A stretch of 64,000 bases of DNA from NCBI RefSeq assembly GCF_014904745.1, contig NZ_JACZCS010000005.1, positions 64,753 to 128,752 on the forward strand, given 5' to 3'. Position 1 is the stretch's first letter. Each line of letters starts with the position of its first letter. Both the position numbers and the translations under genes were made by a program. The notes beneath the pieces were generated by a model, which was not told where the DNA came from, did not search any database, and saw only the letters and a list, made by a program, of their open reading frames with translations. The stretch is from Oricola nitratireducens (GTDB lineage: Bacteria > Pseudomonadota > Alphaproteobacteria > Rhizobiales > Rhizobiaceae). Shown one piece after another: positions 17,917-26,031 of the stretch.

Positions 17917-18929
17917 CGACGGGACGCAAGACACTGGTCCTGGCCGCTGGCGCATTCGCACTGATGGCGCTCGCCGCAGGCGCGGCCTCGGCCCAATCCT
18001 CACTTGGCATCGGCGCCAACGAAGTGGCATCGGCGCCGGGCGGCGGTATCTTCGCCGGCTTCTTTCTGTGGATCGCCGAGATGCAGCGTTCCTTCTACCG
18101 GGAGATGACCGGCGCCCTCAAAGCCATGCGCCAGGACGGTTCGGCGGTGTGGCTGCTGGTCGGGCTTTCCTTCGTCTACGGGATTTTCCACGCGGCCGGG
18201 CCGGGCCACGGCAAGGCGGTGATCTCCTCCTACATGCTGGCCAACGAAACGTTGCTCAGGCGCGGCGTGGTCCTGTCCTTCATCTCGGCGATGTTGCAGG
18301 CGGTCTCGGCGGTCGTGCTCGTCAGCGTCGCCTTTCTGGTGCTGCGCGGCACGGCGATCAAGATGACCGATGCCACCTGGTTCATGGAGGCGGCGAGCTA
18401 CGCGCTGATCGCGGTGTTCGGTTTCTGGCTGCTGGTGACGAAGCTCCGGCCACGGCGCGCGGCGGCGTCGCTGTCGGCGGCGCAGGCGCATGACCATCAT
18501 CACGATCACGGCCATCACCATGACCACGGGCATCATCACCATGGCGAGGGCGAAGTCTGCGAGACCTGCGGCCATTCGCATGCGCCGGACCCGAAAATGC
18601 TGGCCGGGCCGATGAACTGGCGCTCGGCCTGGGCGGCCGTCGCTGCCGTCGGCCTTCGCCCCTGTTCGGGTGCGCTGATCGTTTTGACCTTCGCGATGCT
18701 GAACGGGCTCGTTGCCGGCGGGATCGTCTCGGTCTTCGCCATGGCGCTCGGCACGGCGATCACGGTCTCGACCCTGGCGACGCTCGCCGTGACCGCGAAG
18801 AACGCGGCGCTGCGATTCTCCGGCTCCGGCGCGATGTCGGCGGGGTTGCATCGCGCGATCGAAATCGGCGGCGCGGCGCTGGTGATGCTGCTCGGGATCA
18901 TCCTATTCGGCGCGTCTTTGGCCGCCTAG
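17913..18929 (+). CDS. NicO/RcnA-type nickel-cobalt exporter
   Basis: A 338-residue inner-membrane protein with an N-terminal hydrophobic segment and about six further helices. Two NicO motifs are visible: HAAGPGHGKAVISSY (near 95) and GLRPCSGALIVLTF (near 245). Between the two membrane halves lies a His/Asp-rich cytoplasmic loop (about 192-215) followed by CETCGH, a likely metal sensor or collector. RcnA-type proteins export excess nickel and cobalt. It is translationally coupled to the DUF1007 gene and convergent with the epimerase gene 7 bp away. Confidence 0.9.
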   Translation: MTTGRKTLVLAAGAFALMALAAGAASAQSSLGIGANEVASAPGGGIFAGFFLWIAEMQRSFYREMTGALKAMRQDGSAVWLLVGLSFVYGIFHAAGPGHGKAVISSYMLANETLLRRGVVLSFISAMLQAVSAVVLVSVAFLVLRGTAIKMTDATWFMEAASYALIAVFGFWLLVTKLRPRRAAASLSAAQAHDHHHDHGHHHDHGHHHHGEGEVCETCGHSHAPDPKMLAGPMNWRSAWAAVAAVGLRPCSGALIVLTFAMLNGLVAGGIVSVFAMALGTAITVSTLATLAVTAKNAALRFSGSGAMSAGLHRAIEIGGAALVMLLGIILFGASLAA

Positions 18930-18936
18930 GACGAAG

Positions 18937-19902
18937 TCAGCCGCCCAACTCATCCTCGATGTGGACGCGGATGATGTCGTCGAAGGAGGTTTCGGCGACA
19001 AAGCCGAGATCGCGCGCGCGTTTCGCGTCGAAACGCTGCGGCCAGTTTTCGACGATGGCCGCAACCGCCGGGTCCGGTTCCTCGCGGATCAGCGCGACGG
19101 CGGTCCCTCCGGCGACGCGGCGCAGCGCCTCGATCTGCTCGCCGACCGAGACGGCGACGCCCGGCAGGGAAAGATTGCGGCGCGGCCCGATCGCGGCCGA
19201 GGGCAATGCCGCTGCATGCAGCAGGAAGCCGACCGCGGAGCGCGGGCTCGCATGGGTGTGGACGACATCGTGCGAGACGGGCAGGACGGCCTCGCGGCCA
19301 ACCAGGGGCTCACGGATGATCGACGAGAAGAAACCCGAGGCGGCGAGGTTCGGCTTGCCGGGCCGTACGCAGATCGTCGGCAGGCGCAGGCCGATCCCGT
19401 CCATGAAGCCGCGGCGCGTGTAGTCGGTCAGCAAAAGCTCGCCGATCAGTTTCTGCGTGCCGTAGGAGGTCAGCGGAACCTGCTGGAATTCGTCCGGGAT
19501 CGCCGGCGGGAAGGGTGCGCCGAAGACGGCGATGGAGGAGGAATAGACGACGCGCGGCACGCAGTCCGCCCGCAGGCGGATGGCGTCGAACAATGCCCGG
19601 GTGCCGTCGAGATTGGCGCGGTAGCCCTTGTCGAAATCTGCCTCCGCCTCTCCCGAGACGACTCCGGCGAGATGGAAAACGACGTCCGGTTCGGCTTCGG
19701 CCAGGGTTTCGGCGATGCCGGACTCCGCGAGATCGCTGGCCCCCGACGTGACCGGAAAACCGGCCTGCGGCGGTTCGAACGGGACGATGTCCTGCAAGTG
19801 AAGGCTTGCGATCCGGCGGTCCGCCAGCATGCCGTCGGCGATCAGGCGCGCGGTCAGCTTGCGGCCGATCATGCCGGCGGCGCCGGTGATCAGGATCTTC
19901 AC
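18937..19902 (-). CDS. denD: NAD-dependent epimerase/dehydratase, D-erythronate dehydrogenase type
   Basis: A 321-residue extended SDR. The Rossmann motif is TGAAGMIGRKL (N-terminal); VVYSSSIAVFG supplies the Ser and SYGTQKLIGE the Tyr-x3-Lys pair. The substrate-side sequences GIGLRLPTICVRPGKPN and ASGFFSSIIREPL match the DenD group, which oxidises D-erythronate or related aldonates. GTG at 19902 was chosen as start because AAGGA lies 8 bp upstream and the Rossmann strand begins there; the upstream reading belongs to the preceding gene's region. No erythronate kinase is nearby, so the pathway assignment is moderate. Confidence 0.78.
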   Translation of the reverse strand: MKILITGAAGMIGRKLTARLIADGMLADRRIASLHLQDIVPFEPPQAGFPVTSGASDLAESGIAETLAEAEPDVVFHLAGVVSGEAEADFDKGYRANLDGTRALFDAIRLRADCVPRVVYSSSIAVFGAPFPPAIPDEFQQVPLTSYGTQKLIGELLLTDYTRRGFMDGIGLRLPTICVRPGKPNLAASGFFSSIIREPLVGREAVLPVSHDVVHTHASPRSAVGFLLHAAALPSAAIGPRRNLSLPGVAVSVGEQIEALRRVAGGTAVALIREEPDPAVAAIVENWPQRFDAKRARDLGFVAETSFDDIIRVHIEDELGG

Positions 19903-19903
19903 G

Positions 19904-20116
19904 TCAGCGGTCCTTGCGGCGCCAGCGCCCGCGCAGCCACAGGCCGACGAAGGGCAGGACCAGCACGGCGGCGACCACCGCGCCGGCAAGCCAGCGATTT
20001 TCGCCGCCGACCGCGATCATGATGTTGGGCAGGAAATAGAGGATCAGCGCGAAGCCGATGAAGATCGCCGCGGCGGTGACAAGCGTCTTGCGGTCATACT
20101 CGTTGTTGTCGGCCAT
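19904..20116 (-). CDS. Small two-helix membrane protein
   Basis: A 70-residue protein with two hydrophobic helices (about 13-34 and 41-61), a charged N-terminus (MADNNEYDRK) and a basic tail (RGRWRRKDR). I do not recognise a family. It ends 1 bp before the GTG of the epimerase gene, so the pair is coupled. The start at 20116 was preferred over longer upstream readings that lack coding character. Confidence 0.65.
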   Translation of the reverse strand: MADNNEYDRKTLVTAAAIFIGFALILYFLPNIMIAVGGENRWLAGAVVAAVLVLPFVGLWLRGRWRRKDR

Positions 20117-20151
20117 CGGGGCTTGCGTTCCTTGTCTTCTCTGTCCGGCGT

Positions 20152-21285
20152 TCATGAAACCGCAGCGACCATGTGCACGACGGTACGGTCGCCAAGATCC
20201 TGCTCGCGCTCTATCACGAAGCCGAGGCGTTTGTACCATGCCAGCGCCGGATTGAGCGCATTCGTCACCAGTCGGATTTCAGGCAGTCCCAGCGAGCGTG
20301 CCCGCTGGAAGGCGGCTGACATCATGGCCGTGCCGTGGCCGTTGCCGGCCGCGGAGGGCAGGGTGGCGATCGATTCAAGATAGAGGTCGCCGGAACGCCG
20401 CCGCAGGATGAGCAGGCCTTTCGGCTCGCCGCCGGACGCGGCGATCCAGGTCTCACACGTATCGAGGATTTCGCCGTAATCCCAGTCGAGCGGCATGGGC
20501 TGGGTGCCGAGCGTCTCGCGAGTGCGGGCATAGGCTTCCGCCTGGAACCTCTCGACCGTGGCGCGGTGTTCCGGGCCGAGGCGGGCGAGGCGAAGGCTGC
20601 CGGTTTCCAGATGGCGAGCCGTCAACGTCGACAGGGCCACGCGCTGTGTGCCGTCCGCATCGAAATTTTCCGGAGCCAGCCATTCCTCGAAGGCGGCCCT
20701 GGCGGCGGGCCATTCGCGGTCGAGCATGGAATACCAGGCGGTGTCGCGGTTCTCGCCCTTGACGACGTAGTGCTGACGGAAAACGCCCTCGAATGTCATG
20801 CCGTAGCGTTCGGCGGCGCGTTTCGACGGTTCGTTGCGGTCGTTGCATTTCCACTCGAAGCGGCGGTAGCCGAGATCGTCGAAGATGTGGCGGGCGAAGA
20901 GGTAGAAGGCCTCGGTCGTTGCCGGCGTGCGCGCGATCAGCGACGACCAGAAGATGTGGCCGATCTCGATGACGCCGTTGGCGGTGTCGATGCGCAGGAA
21001 GGTCTGGCGGCCGGCGATCTCGCCCGACGCCTTGTCGATGACGGCGTAATAGAGCGGATCAGTGCTCGCCTCGGCGTTGTCCAGCCATGGCTGGAAGGCG
21101 GCGCGGCTTTGCGGCGGATATTCAGGCAGCCAGCGGAACCGGGCGTCGGCGTCGGGCATGGTCGAGCAGGCGTAGAGGCCGTCGCCGTGGCGCGCGGCGG
21201 ACAGCCGCTCAAGCCGGACGAAACGCCCTTCGAACGCCGGGATGTCCGGCGCGGCACAGCCTAGCCATTGTGTCAGATCGCGCAT
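20152..21285 (-). CDS. Protein with two GNAT acetyltransferase domains
   Basis: A 377-residue fusion. Residues about 18-175 are a RimJ/RimL-like GNAT domain (FVRLERLSAARHGDGLY, EIGHIFWSSLIARTPATTEA, FEWKCNDRNEPSKRAAERYGM). Residues about 220-375 form a second, ordinary GNAT domain (LYLESIATLPSAAGNGHGTAMM, then NPALAWYKRLGF). The first half alone is a common stand-alone family acting on N-termini or small molecules. Joining it to a second GNAT domain is unusual. Substrates are unknown. The start MRDLTQWLG at 21285 fits the first domain; an upstream extension to 21354 looks non-coding. Confidence 0.82.
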   Translation of the reverse strand: MRDLTQWLGCAAPDIPAFEGRFVRLERLSAARHGDGLYACSTMPDADARFRWLPEYPPQSRAAFQPWLDNAEASTDPLYYAVIDKASGEIAGRQTFLRIDTANGVIEIGHIFWSSLIARTPATTEAFYLFARHIFDDLGYRRFEWKCNDRNEPSKRAAERYGMTFEGVFRQHYVVKGENRDTAWYSMLDREWPAARAAFEEWLAPENFDADGTQRVALSTLTARHLETGSLRLARLGPEHRATVERFQAEAYARTRETLGTQPMPLDWDYGEILDTCETWIAASGGEPKGLLILRRRSGDLYLESIATLPSAAGNGHGTAMMSAAFQRARSLGLPEIRLVTNALNPALAWYKRLGFVIEREQDLGDRTVVHMVAAVS

Positions 21286-21383
21286 CGTTTTCCTCGCATG
21301 CCGAAACTCCGTCTGCATTGCAAAATTCGCGGCCGAATGCCAGACAGCGGACACCGTTTGCGCGATTTTTCAGGGGGGAGTCC

Positions 21384-22553
21384 ATGCTGCACACCGTCGC
21401 CGCCTATGACCGAATGGGCGAGGAAAACGCCTTCGCCGTGCTCGCCCGGGCCACACAACTGGCGGCCGGGGGCCGCGACATCATCAATCTCGGCATCGGC
21501 CAGCCGGACTTCAAGACGCCGGAGCATATCGTCGAGGCCGCAGTGAAGGCGCTGCGCGACGGCCATCACGGCTATACGCCGGCGAACGGGATCCTTGCGA
21601 CGCGCGAGGCGGTGGTGCGCCGGACGCTGACGACGACCGGCGTGGAGGTGTCGCCGGACGCCGTGATGATCATGCCCGGCGGCAAGCCGACCATGTATGC
21701 GGCGATCACGATGTTCGGCGAACCGGGCGCCGAGATCCTGTATCCGGACCCGGGGTTTCCGATCTACCGGTCGATGATCGAGTTCACCGGCGCGACGCCG
21801 GTGCCGGTGCCGATCCGCGAGGAAAACGGCTTCGCCTTCTCGGCGGAGGAGACGCTGTCGCTGATCACGCCGAAAACGCGGCTGATCATCCTTAACTCGC
21901 CGGCCAACCCGACCGGCGGGGTTACGCCGAGAGCGGAGTTCGACGCGCTGGCGATGGGGCTTTCGGAATTTCCCGACGTGGCGATCCTGTCGGACGAGAT
22001 CTACGACGTCATGACCTATGACGGCGAGACGCATACGTCGCTTTTGACCTACCCGGCGCTGCGCGACCGGCTGATCGTGCTCAATGGCTGGTCGAAGACC
22101 TGGGCGATGACCGGATGGCGGCTCGGCTGGTCGATCTGGCCGGACACGCTGATCGACAAGGTGCGCAAGCTGGCGGTCAATTGCTGGTCCTGCGTCAACG
22201 CGCCGGCGCAATATGCCGGCATCGCGGCGATCGACGGGCCGCAGGACGCGGTCGACGCGATGATGGCGGCCTTCGACGCGCGGCGTAAAACTGTCGTCGA
22301 CAGGATGAATGCGCTGCCGGGCGTCAGCTGCGCCACGCCGAAGGGCGCGTTCTACGCGTTTCCCAATGTCAGCGGGACCGGCTGGAAGGCGAAACCGCTT
22401 GCCTCGGCGCTGCTGGAGGAGGCCGGCGTGGCGCTGATCGGCGGTCCGGATTTCGGAATCCTGGGCGAGGGCTATATCCGGCTGTCATTCGCCAATTCGG
22501 CGGATAACATCGAGCGGGCGATCGAGCGGATCGGGGATTTCCTGCGGAAGTGA
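21384..22553 (+). CDS. Class I/II PLP aminotransferase (aspartate/tyrosine type)
   Basis: A 389-residue fold-I aminotransferase. The PLP lysine is K238 in NGWSKTWAMTGWRLG. Other marks: GQPDFKTP near the N-terminus, NSPANPTGGV with the pyridine-contacting Asn, LSDEIYD, and the C-terminal YIRLSFANS with the carboxylate-binding Arg. These fit the broad AspC/TyrB/ArAT group; the exact substrate cannot be read off. GGGGGGAG lies just upstream of the ATG. It is followed by a TetR gene on the same strand that appears to have its own promoter region. Confidence 0.9.
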   Translation: MLHTVAAYDRMGEENAFAVLARATQLAAGGRDIINLGIGQPDFKTPEHIVEAAVKALRDGHHGYTPANGILATREAVVRRTLTTTGVEVSPDAVMIMPGGKPTMYAAITMFGEPGAEILYPDPGFPIYRSMIEFTGATPVPVPIREENGFAFSAEETLSLITPKTRLIILNSPANPTGGVTPRAEFDALAMGLSEFPDVAILSDEIYDVMTYDGETHTSLLTYPALRDRLIVLNGWSKTWAMTGWRLGWSIWPDTLIDKVRKLAVNCWSCVNAPAQYAGIAAIDGPQDAVDAMMAAFDARRKTVVDRMNALPGVSCATPKGAFYAFPNVSGTGWKAKPLASALLEEAGVALIGGPDFGILGEGYIRLSFANSADNIERAIERIGDFLRK

Positions 22554-22570
22554 GCGCTGCGACCGCCGTA

Positions 22571-22622
22571 ATCTTGACGCTGTAAAAATTGTCGCGATTT
22601 GGAGTTTTTTCGCTGTCAAGAT
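22571..22622 (+). promoter_or_regulatory. Inverted repeat upstream of the TetR gene, candidate operator
   Basis: ATCTTGAC (22571-22578) and GTCAAGAT (22615-22622) are perfect 8-bp inverted copies 36 bp apart. CGCTGT also occurs twice directly (22578 and 22611). The left arm contains a TTGAC that may be a -35 element. Autorepression by the adjacent TetR protein is inferred from position. Confidence 0.45.
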
Positions 22623-22660
22623 ATTCTGTCTGCCTGATTCGCAATGGCGGGGAAGCGGAC

Positions 22661-23287
22661 ATGGCGACGGCACGCAAGGCGGACAAGCCGTATCACCACG
22701 GCGATCTGCGCGCGGCATTGATCGCGGCGGCGGAAGCTGAACTGATCGGGAAGGGCATCGACGCCTTCTCGCTGCGCGGCGCGGCCAGGCGGGCCGGCGT
22801 CAGCCACGCGGCGCCGGCGCATCACTTCAAGGACGCGATGGCGCTTCTCGATGCGCTGGCGGCGGCGGGCTTCGCCCGCCTGACGGCGACGATGAAAGAG
22901 GAGCAGGCGGCAGCCGGGGCCGACCGGAAGGCGCAGCTGGTCGCGGCCGGCGTCGGCTATGTGCGCTTCGCGCTGGACAATCCGGAACTGCTGCAGCTGA
23001 TGTTCGGCACGTCGCGCAGGAAGAGCGACGACCCGGAGCTCGGCCGCAACGCCGATGCCGCCTTTTCCGTGCTCGTCAACGGCGTCGGCATGATCCGCGG
23101 GCGCGACGCGTTTACGGGCGAGGCCGGCTGGCGTGACGTCGCGGCGTGCTGGTCGATGGTGCACGGCTATGCGCAGCTCGCGATCGCGGGGAAAATGGAA
23201 TTCGTCACCGGGCTCGAATTTACGCGGCAACGGGATCTGATCGAGGATCTGGTGCGCAGGGCCCTGCCGGAAAAAGCGCCCCTTTGA
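22661..23287 (+). CDS. TetR-family transcriptional regulator
   Basis: A 208-residue regulator. The N-terminal helix-turn-helix begins YHHGDLRAALIAAAEAEL and continues FSLRGAARRAGVSHAAPAHHF, typical of TetR proteins with the WHG-type C-terminal domain (VGYVRFALDNPELLQLMFG). Its ligand is unknown. The ATG at 22661 agrees with the family start. It is flanked by a paired inverted repeat upstream and a hairpin downstream, so it is probably a monocistronic, self-regulated gene. Confidence 0.88.
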   Translation: MATARKADKPYHHGDLRAALIAAAEAELIGKGIDAFSLRGAARRAGVSHAAPAHHFKDAMALLDALAAAGFARLTATMKEEQAAAGADRKAQLVAAGVGYVRFALDNPELLQLMFGTSRRKSDDPELGRNADAAFSVLVNGVGMIRGRDAFTGEAGWRDVAACWSMVHGYAQLAIAGKMEFVTGLEFTRQRDLIEDLVRRALPEKAPL

Positions 23288-23295
23288 CGCAAAGC

Positions 23296-23322
23296 GGGCG
23301 ACCTTTTCTAGAAAGATCGCCC
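23296..23322 (+). terminator. Hairpin after the TetR gene
   Basis: GGGCGA at 23296 pairs with TCGCCC at 23317, extended by an AT-rich inner stem around TTCTAGAAA with one mismatch. It lies 9 bp after the TetR stop. The following sequence is only moderately T-rich. Confidence 0.55.
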
Positions 23323-23610
23323 GGCTTCTTCAGACCGCAGAGGGAGGAGCTGGCGGTCTTAAATGTCACCACTGTTTCATGTTGGCACGAATCAGTTACC
23401 TAAGCGTAAACAGCTTCATGAATACAGGCAATTCAGCTTGGGGGTTGTGCGATCTATATTTGGCGTTGGTGTGTCTTTTTTAACACAGTAGCGCAAAGTT
23501 CAGGCAAAATTCGTCTCTACTTTCAAGGGCTTCCGGTTAGACTGGCGTTTCGGAGACTGCCCTTGCGGAAGGTTCCCGGCGCGTCGCCGTTGCGCCGGGC
23601 AAAAACAGGC
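23323..23610. other. Gene-free gap with a second hairpin
   Basis: This gap between the TetR and dctM genes is somewhat AT-richer than its surroundings. I see no coding frame. CCCGGCGC (23575-23582) and GCGCCGGG (23592-23599) form an 8-bp stem just past the dctM stop codon; it lacks a T-tract but may mark the end of the TRAP operon message. Confidence 0.5.
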
Positions 23611-25236
23611 TCAGCGGGTGACGATTTCCGGACCCATGAGCGCATAGGGCAGCGCGGTCGACAGCATCGGCACATAGGTGACCAGCACCAGGAAGACGAG
23701 CAGGACGGCGACGAATGGCGCGGCGGCGCGCACGACCTGGATCAGGCTCATGCCGGTGATGCCGGAGGTGACGAAGAGGTTGAGCCCGATCGGCGGGGTG
23801 ATCATGCCGATCTCCATGTTGACCACCATGATGATGCCGAGATGGATCGGATCGACGCCGAGTTCCATGGCGATCGGGAAGACGACCGGCGCGACGATCA
23901 GCAGCAGGCCGGACGGTTCCATGAACTGGCCGCCGAGCAGCAGGAGCAGGTTGACCGCGATCAGGAAGGTGAACCAGGTGAAGCCGGCATCGACCATCAG
24001 CGCGGTGATCGCCTGGGGAATGCGCTCGGCGGTCAGCACATGGGCGAACAGCAGCGCGTTCACGATGATGAACATCAACATGATGATGGTCCTGGAGGAA
24101 TCGACCATCACCTTGCGCGTGTCGGCGTGGAAAAAGGCGCCGACGAAATGGCGGCCGATCAGTGCGATGTTGCGGCCCCAGACCGGCAGGCCGGCGGCGA
24201 CGAAGCGGGGAATGTTCGCCGGATTGGAGGCCGGGTCGCGCCAGACCGCATAGGCGACGAGGACGGCCAGCGACAGGGCAAGTCCGGTCCAGGCGCGGCC
24301 GGCGGCGGTGACGTTTTCCCAGTCGGCGGTGACGAAGAAGGACAGCACCATCCAGACGAAGAAGAAGGCGAGCGCGTAGACGGTCGCGGAGAAACCGACA
24401 TGGGCGGGCGTGCCGCGCGTCTCGGTTTCGGAAAGCCAGCGGCGGCCCTTCATCGGGCCCATGTCGCGATAGACGAAGATGGCGATGACGAAGGCATAGA
24501 CGGCGGCGACGGCGGCGGCCTCGGTCGGCGTGAAGACGCCGCCATAGATGCCGCCGATGATGATGACGATCAGGAACAGGCCCCAGCCGGCCTCCTTGCC
24601 GCCGTTCATCAGTTCGCCGAAGCCCTTCCAGTCCTCGGCCGGCAGGTCGCGGCGGCGCGCGATCGCGTAGATCGCGATCATCAGCATCAGGCCGGCGACG
24701 ATGCCGGGGACGACACCGGCGAGGAACATCCGGCCGACGGAGACATTGGTCGCCGCGGCATAGACGACCATGACGATGGAGGGCGGGATCAGGATGCCGA
24801 GCGTGCCGGCGTTGGCGATGACGCCGGCAGCGAAATCCTTGGAATAGCCGACCTGGCGCATGCCGGCGATGGCGATGGTGCCGATGGCGACGACGGTGGC
24901 CGGCGAGGAGCCGGAGAGCGCGGCGAACATCATGCAGGCCAGCACCGAGGCCATGGCGAGGCCGCCGCGGAAATGGCCGACGGTGGCGATCGAGAAGCGG
25001 ATGATGCGCTTCGCCACACCGCCGGTCGACATGAAGGAGGAGGCCAGCACGAAGAAGGGGATGGCGAGCAAGGTGTAGTTCTGCGAGGCGGTGAACAGTT
25101 GCTGGGCGACCGACGACATGGAGTCGTTGGAGAAAAAGGCGATGACGACGATCGACGACAGGCCGAGCGACACGCCGACCGGCACGCCGAGAAACAGCAG
25201 GCCGATGACGAGAGCGAAAAGGATACCGGTTTCCAT
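23611..25236 (-). CDS. dctM: TRAP transporter large permease (DctM), with internal insertion
   Basis: A 541-residue membrane protein of the TRAP large subunit, which couples solute import to sodium or proton entry. Family motifs are clear in both halves: LAIPFFVLASSFMSTGG, ALSGSSPATVVAIGTIAI, FTPTEAAAVAAVYAF, GMITPPIGLNLFVTSG. Usual length is about 425. The extra length lies between about residues 268 and 370, a stretch with two or three additional hydrophobic helices (for example VYALAFFFVWMVLSFFV and LALSLAVLVAYAVW), exactly between the two inverted structural repeats. It is last in dctP-dctQ-dctM, 5 bp after dctQ, with substrate likely a carboxylic acid. Confidence 0.92.
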   Translation of the reverse strand: METGILFALVIGLLFLGVPVGVSLGLSSIVVIAFFSNDSMSSVAQQLFTASQNYTLLAIPFFVLASSFMSTGGVAKRIIRFSIATVGHFRGGLAMASVLACMMFAALSGSSPATVVAIGTIAIAGMRQVGYSKDFAAGVIANAGTLGILIPPSIVMVVYAAATNVSVGRMFLAGVVPGIVAGLMLMIAIYAIARRRDLPAEDWKGFGELMNGGKEAGWGLFLIVIIIGGIYGGVFTPTEAAAVAAVYAFVIAIFVYRDMGPMKGRRWLSETETRGTPAHVGFSATVYALAFFFVWMVLSFFVTADWENVTAAGRAWTGLALSLAVLVAYAVWRDPASNPANIPRFVAAGLPVWGRNIALIGRHFVGAFFHADTRKVMVDSSRTIIMLMFIIVNALLFAHVLTAERIPQAITALMVDAGFTWFTFLIAVNLLLLLGGQFMEPSGLLLIVAPVVFPIAMELGVDPIHLGIIMVVNMEIGMITPPIGLNLFVTSGITGMSLIQVVRAAAPFVAVLLVFLVLVTYVPMLSTALPYALMGPEIVTR

Positions 25237-25241
25237 GGCGG

Positions 25242-25937
25242 TCAGTCCTTCAATATGTCGCGGTTTTCGGCGACGAGATCCTCGGCCTCGTGGCCGGCAA
25301 TGATCAGTTCACGGTCGCCGCGCCAGATGTCGACGAGGGCCTGCAGGCTGCGGAAGCCGAGAAGGCCGAGCCCGATCGGCAGCATCAGATAGGCGACCCA
25401 GCGCTGGACGCGTTCCTGAACGCCGAAGGTCTCCTGCATCCAGACGGGATAGCGCAGGTCGTCGAGGCCGATGCCGGTGTTGTACATCAGCGTCCAATAG
25501 CCGAGCGCGCCGGACTGGCGGTAATTGGTGACTTCCTTGCCGCCGAAGAAGGACAGCCAGCCGGCATGCAGCAGCATCGCCGCATAGAGCAGGCAGCACA
25601 GCGCGCCGAAGATCGCGGCGGCGCGGAAAAGCGGTTTCGGGAAGGTGCGGATGAGGGCGTCGACGCCAAGATGCATGCCGTGTTTGACGCCGTAGGAGAT
25701 GCCGAACAGGATCAGCCAGGCAAACAGGACGCGGGTCAGTTCAAGCGCGCCGCCCCAGCCGGTGTTGAAGCCGTAGCGGGCGACCACCTGGGAAAACGAG
25801 ATGATGGTGATCGCCGCAAGCAGGATCGCGATGATGCCTTCCTCGATCGCGTTGACCGCCTCGCGGTTCCAGCGCTCGGCGAGAAACAGGATGACGACAA
25901 GAACGACGAGCAGGACGAACGGCCAGAAAACCGCCAT
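25242..25937 (-). CDS. dctQ: TRAP transporter small permease (DctQ)
   Basis: A 231-residue protein with an N-terminal helix, a four-helix DctQ core (the first core helix carries IISFSQVVARYGF, and the pair ELTRVLFAWLILFGISYGVKHGMHLGVD is the family signature), and a hydrophilic C-terminal extension. The DctQ-type subunit scaffolds the large permease. GGGGGAG precedes the ATG at 25937. It lies between dctP and dctM. At 231 residues it is larger than the usual 160-180, owing to an insertion near 130-175 that could face the periplasm. Confidence 0.9.
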   Translation of the reverse strand: MAVFWPFVLLVVLVVILFLAERWNREAVNAIEEGIIAILLAAITIISFSQVVARYGFNTGWGGALELTRVLFAWLILFGISYGVKHGMHLGVDALIRTFPKPLFRAAAIFGALCCLLYAAMLLHAGWLSFFGGKEVTNYRQSGALGYWTLMYNTGIGLDDLRYPVWMQETFGVQERVQRWVAYLMLPIGLGLLGFRSLQALVDIWRGDRELIIAGHEAEDLVAENRDILKD

Positions 25938-25990
25938 GACGTAACTCCCCCAAACCGATATGCGCCGACGGGCGGCGCGATCCCAAAAGG

Positions 25991-26017
25991 CGCCGGCGAC
26001 CGCGGAGGCCGCCGGCG
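25991..26017 (-). promoter_or_regulatory. Intercistronic hairpin between dctP and dctQ
   Basis: CGCCGGC (25991-25997) and GCCGGCG (26011-26017) form a 7-bp GC stem just after the dctP stop. Such hairpins often protect or attenuate the message so that the binding protein is made in excess of the permease; that role is inferred. Confidence 0.5.
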
Positions 26018-26031
26018 GTTTCATCAGGCTA

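Noticed and set aside
23563..25392. A 609-residue plus-strand frame over dctM
   Set aside because: Another antisense shadow; extremely rich in Asp, Gly, His and Arg with no domain.
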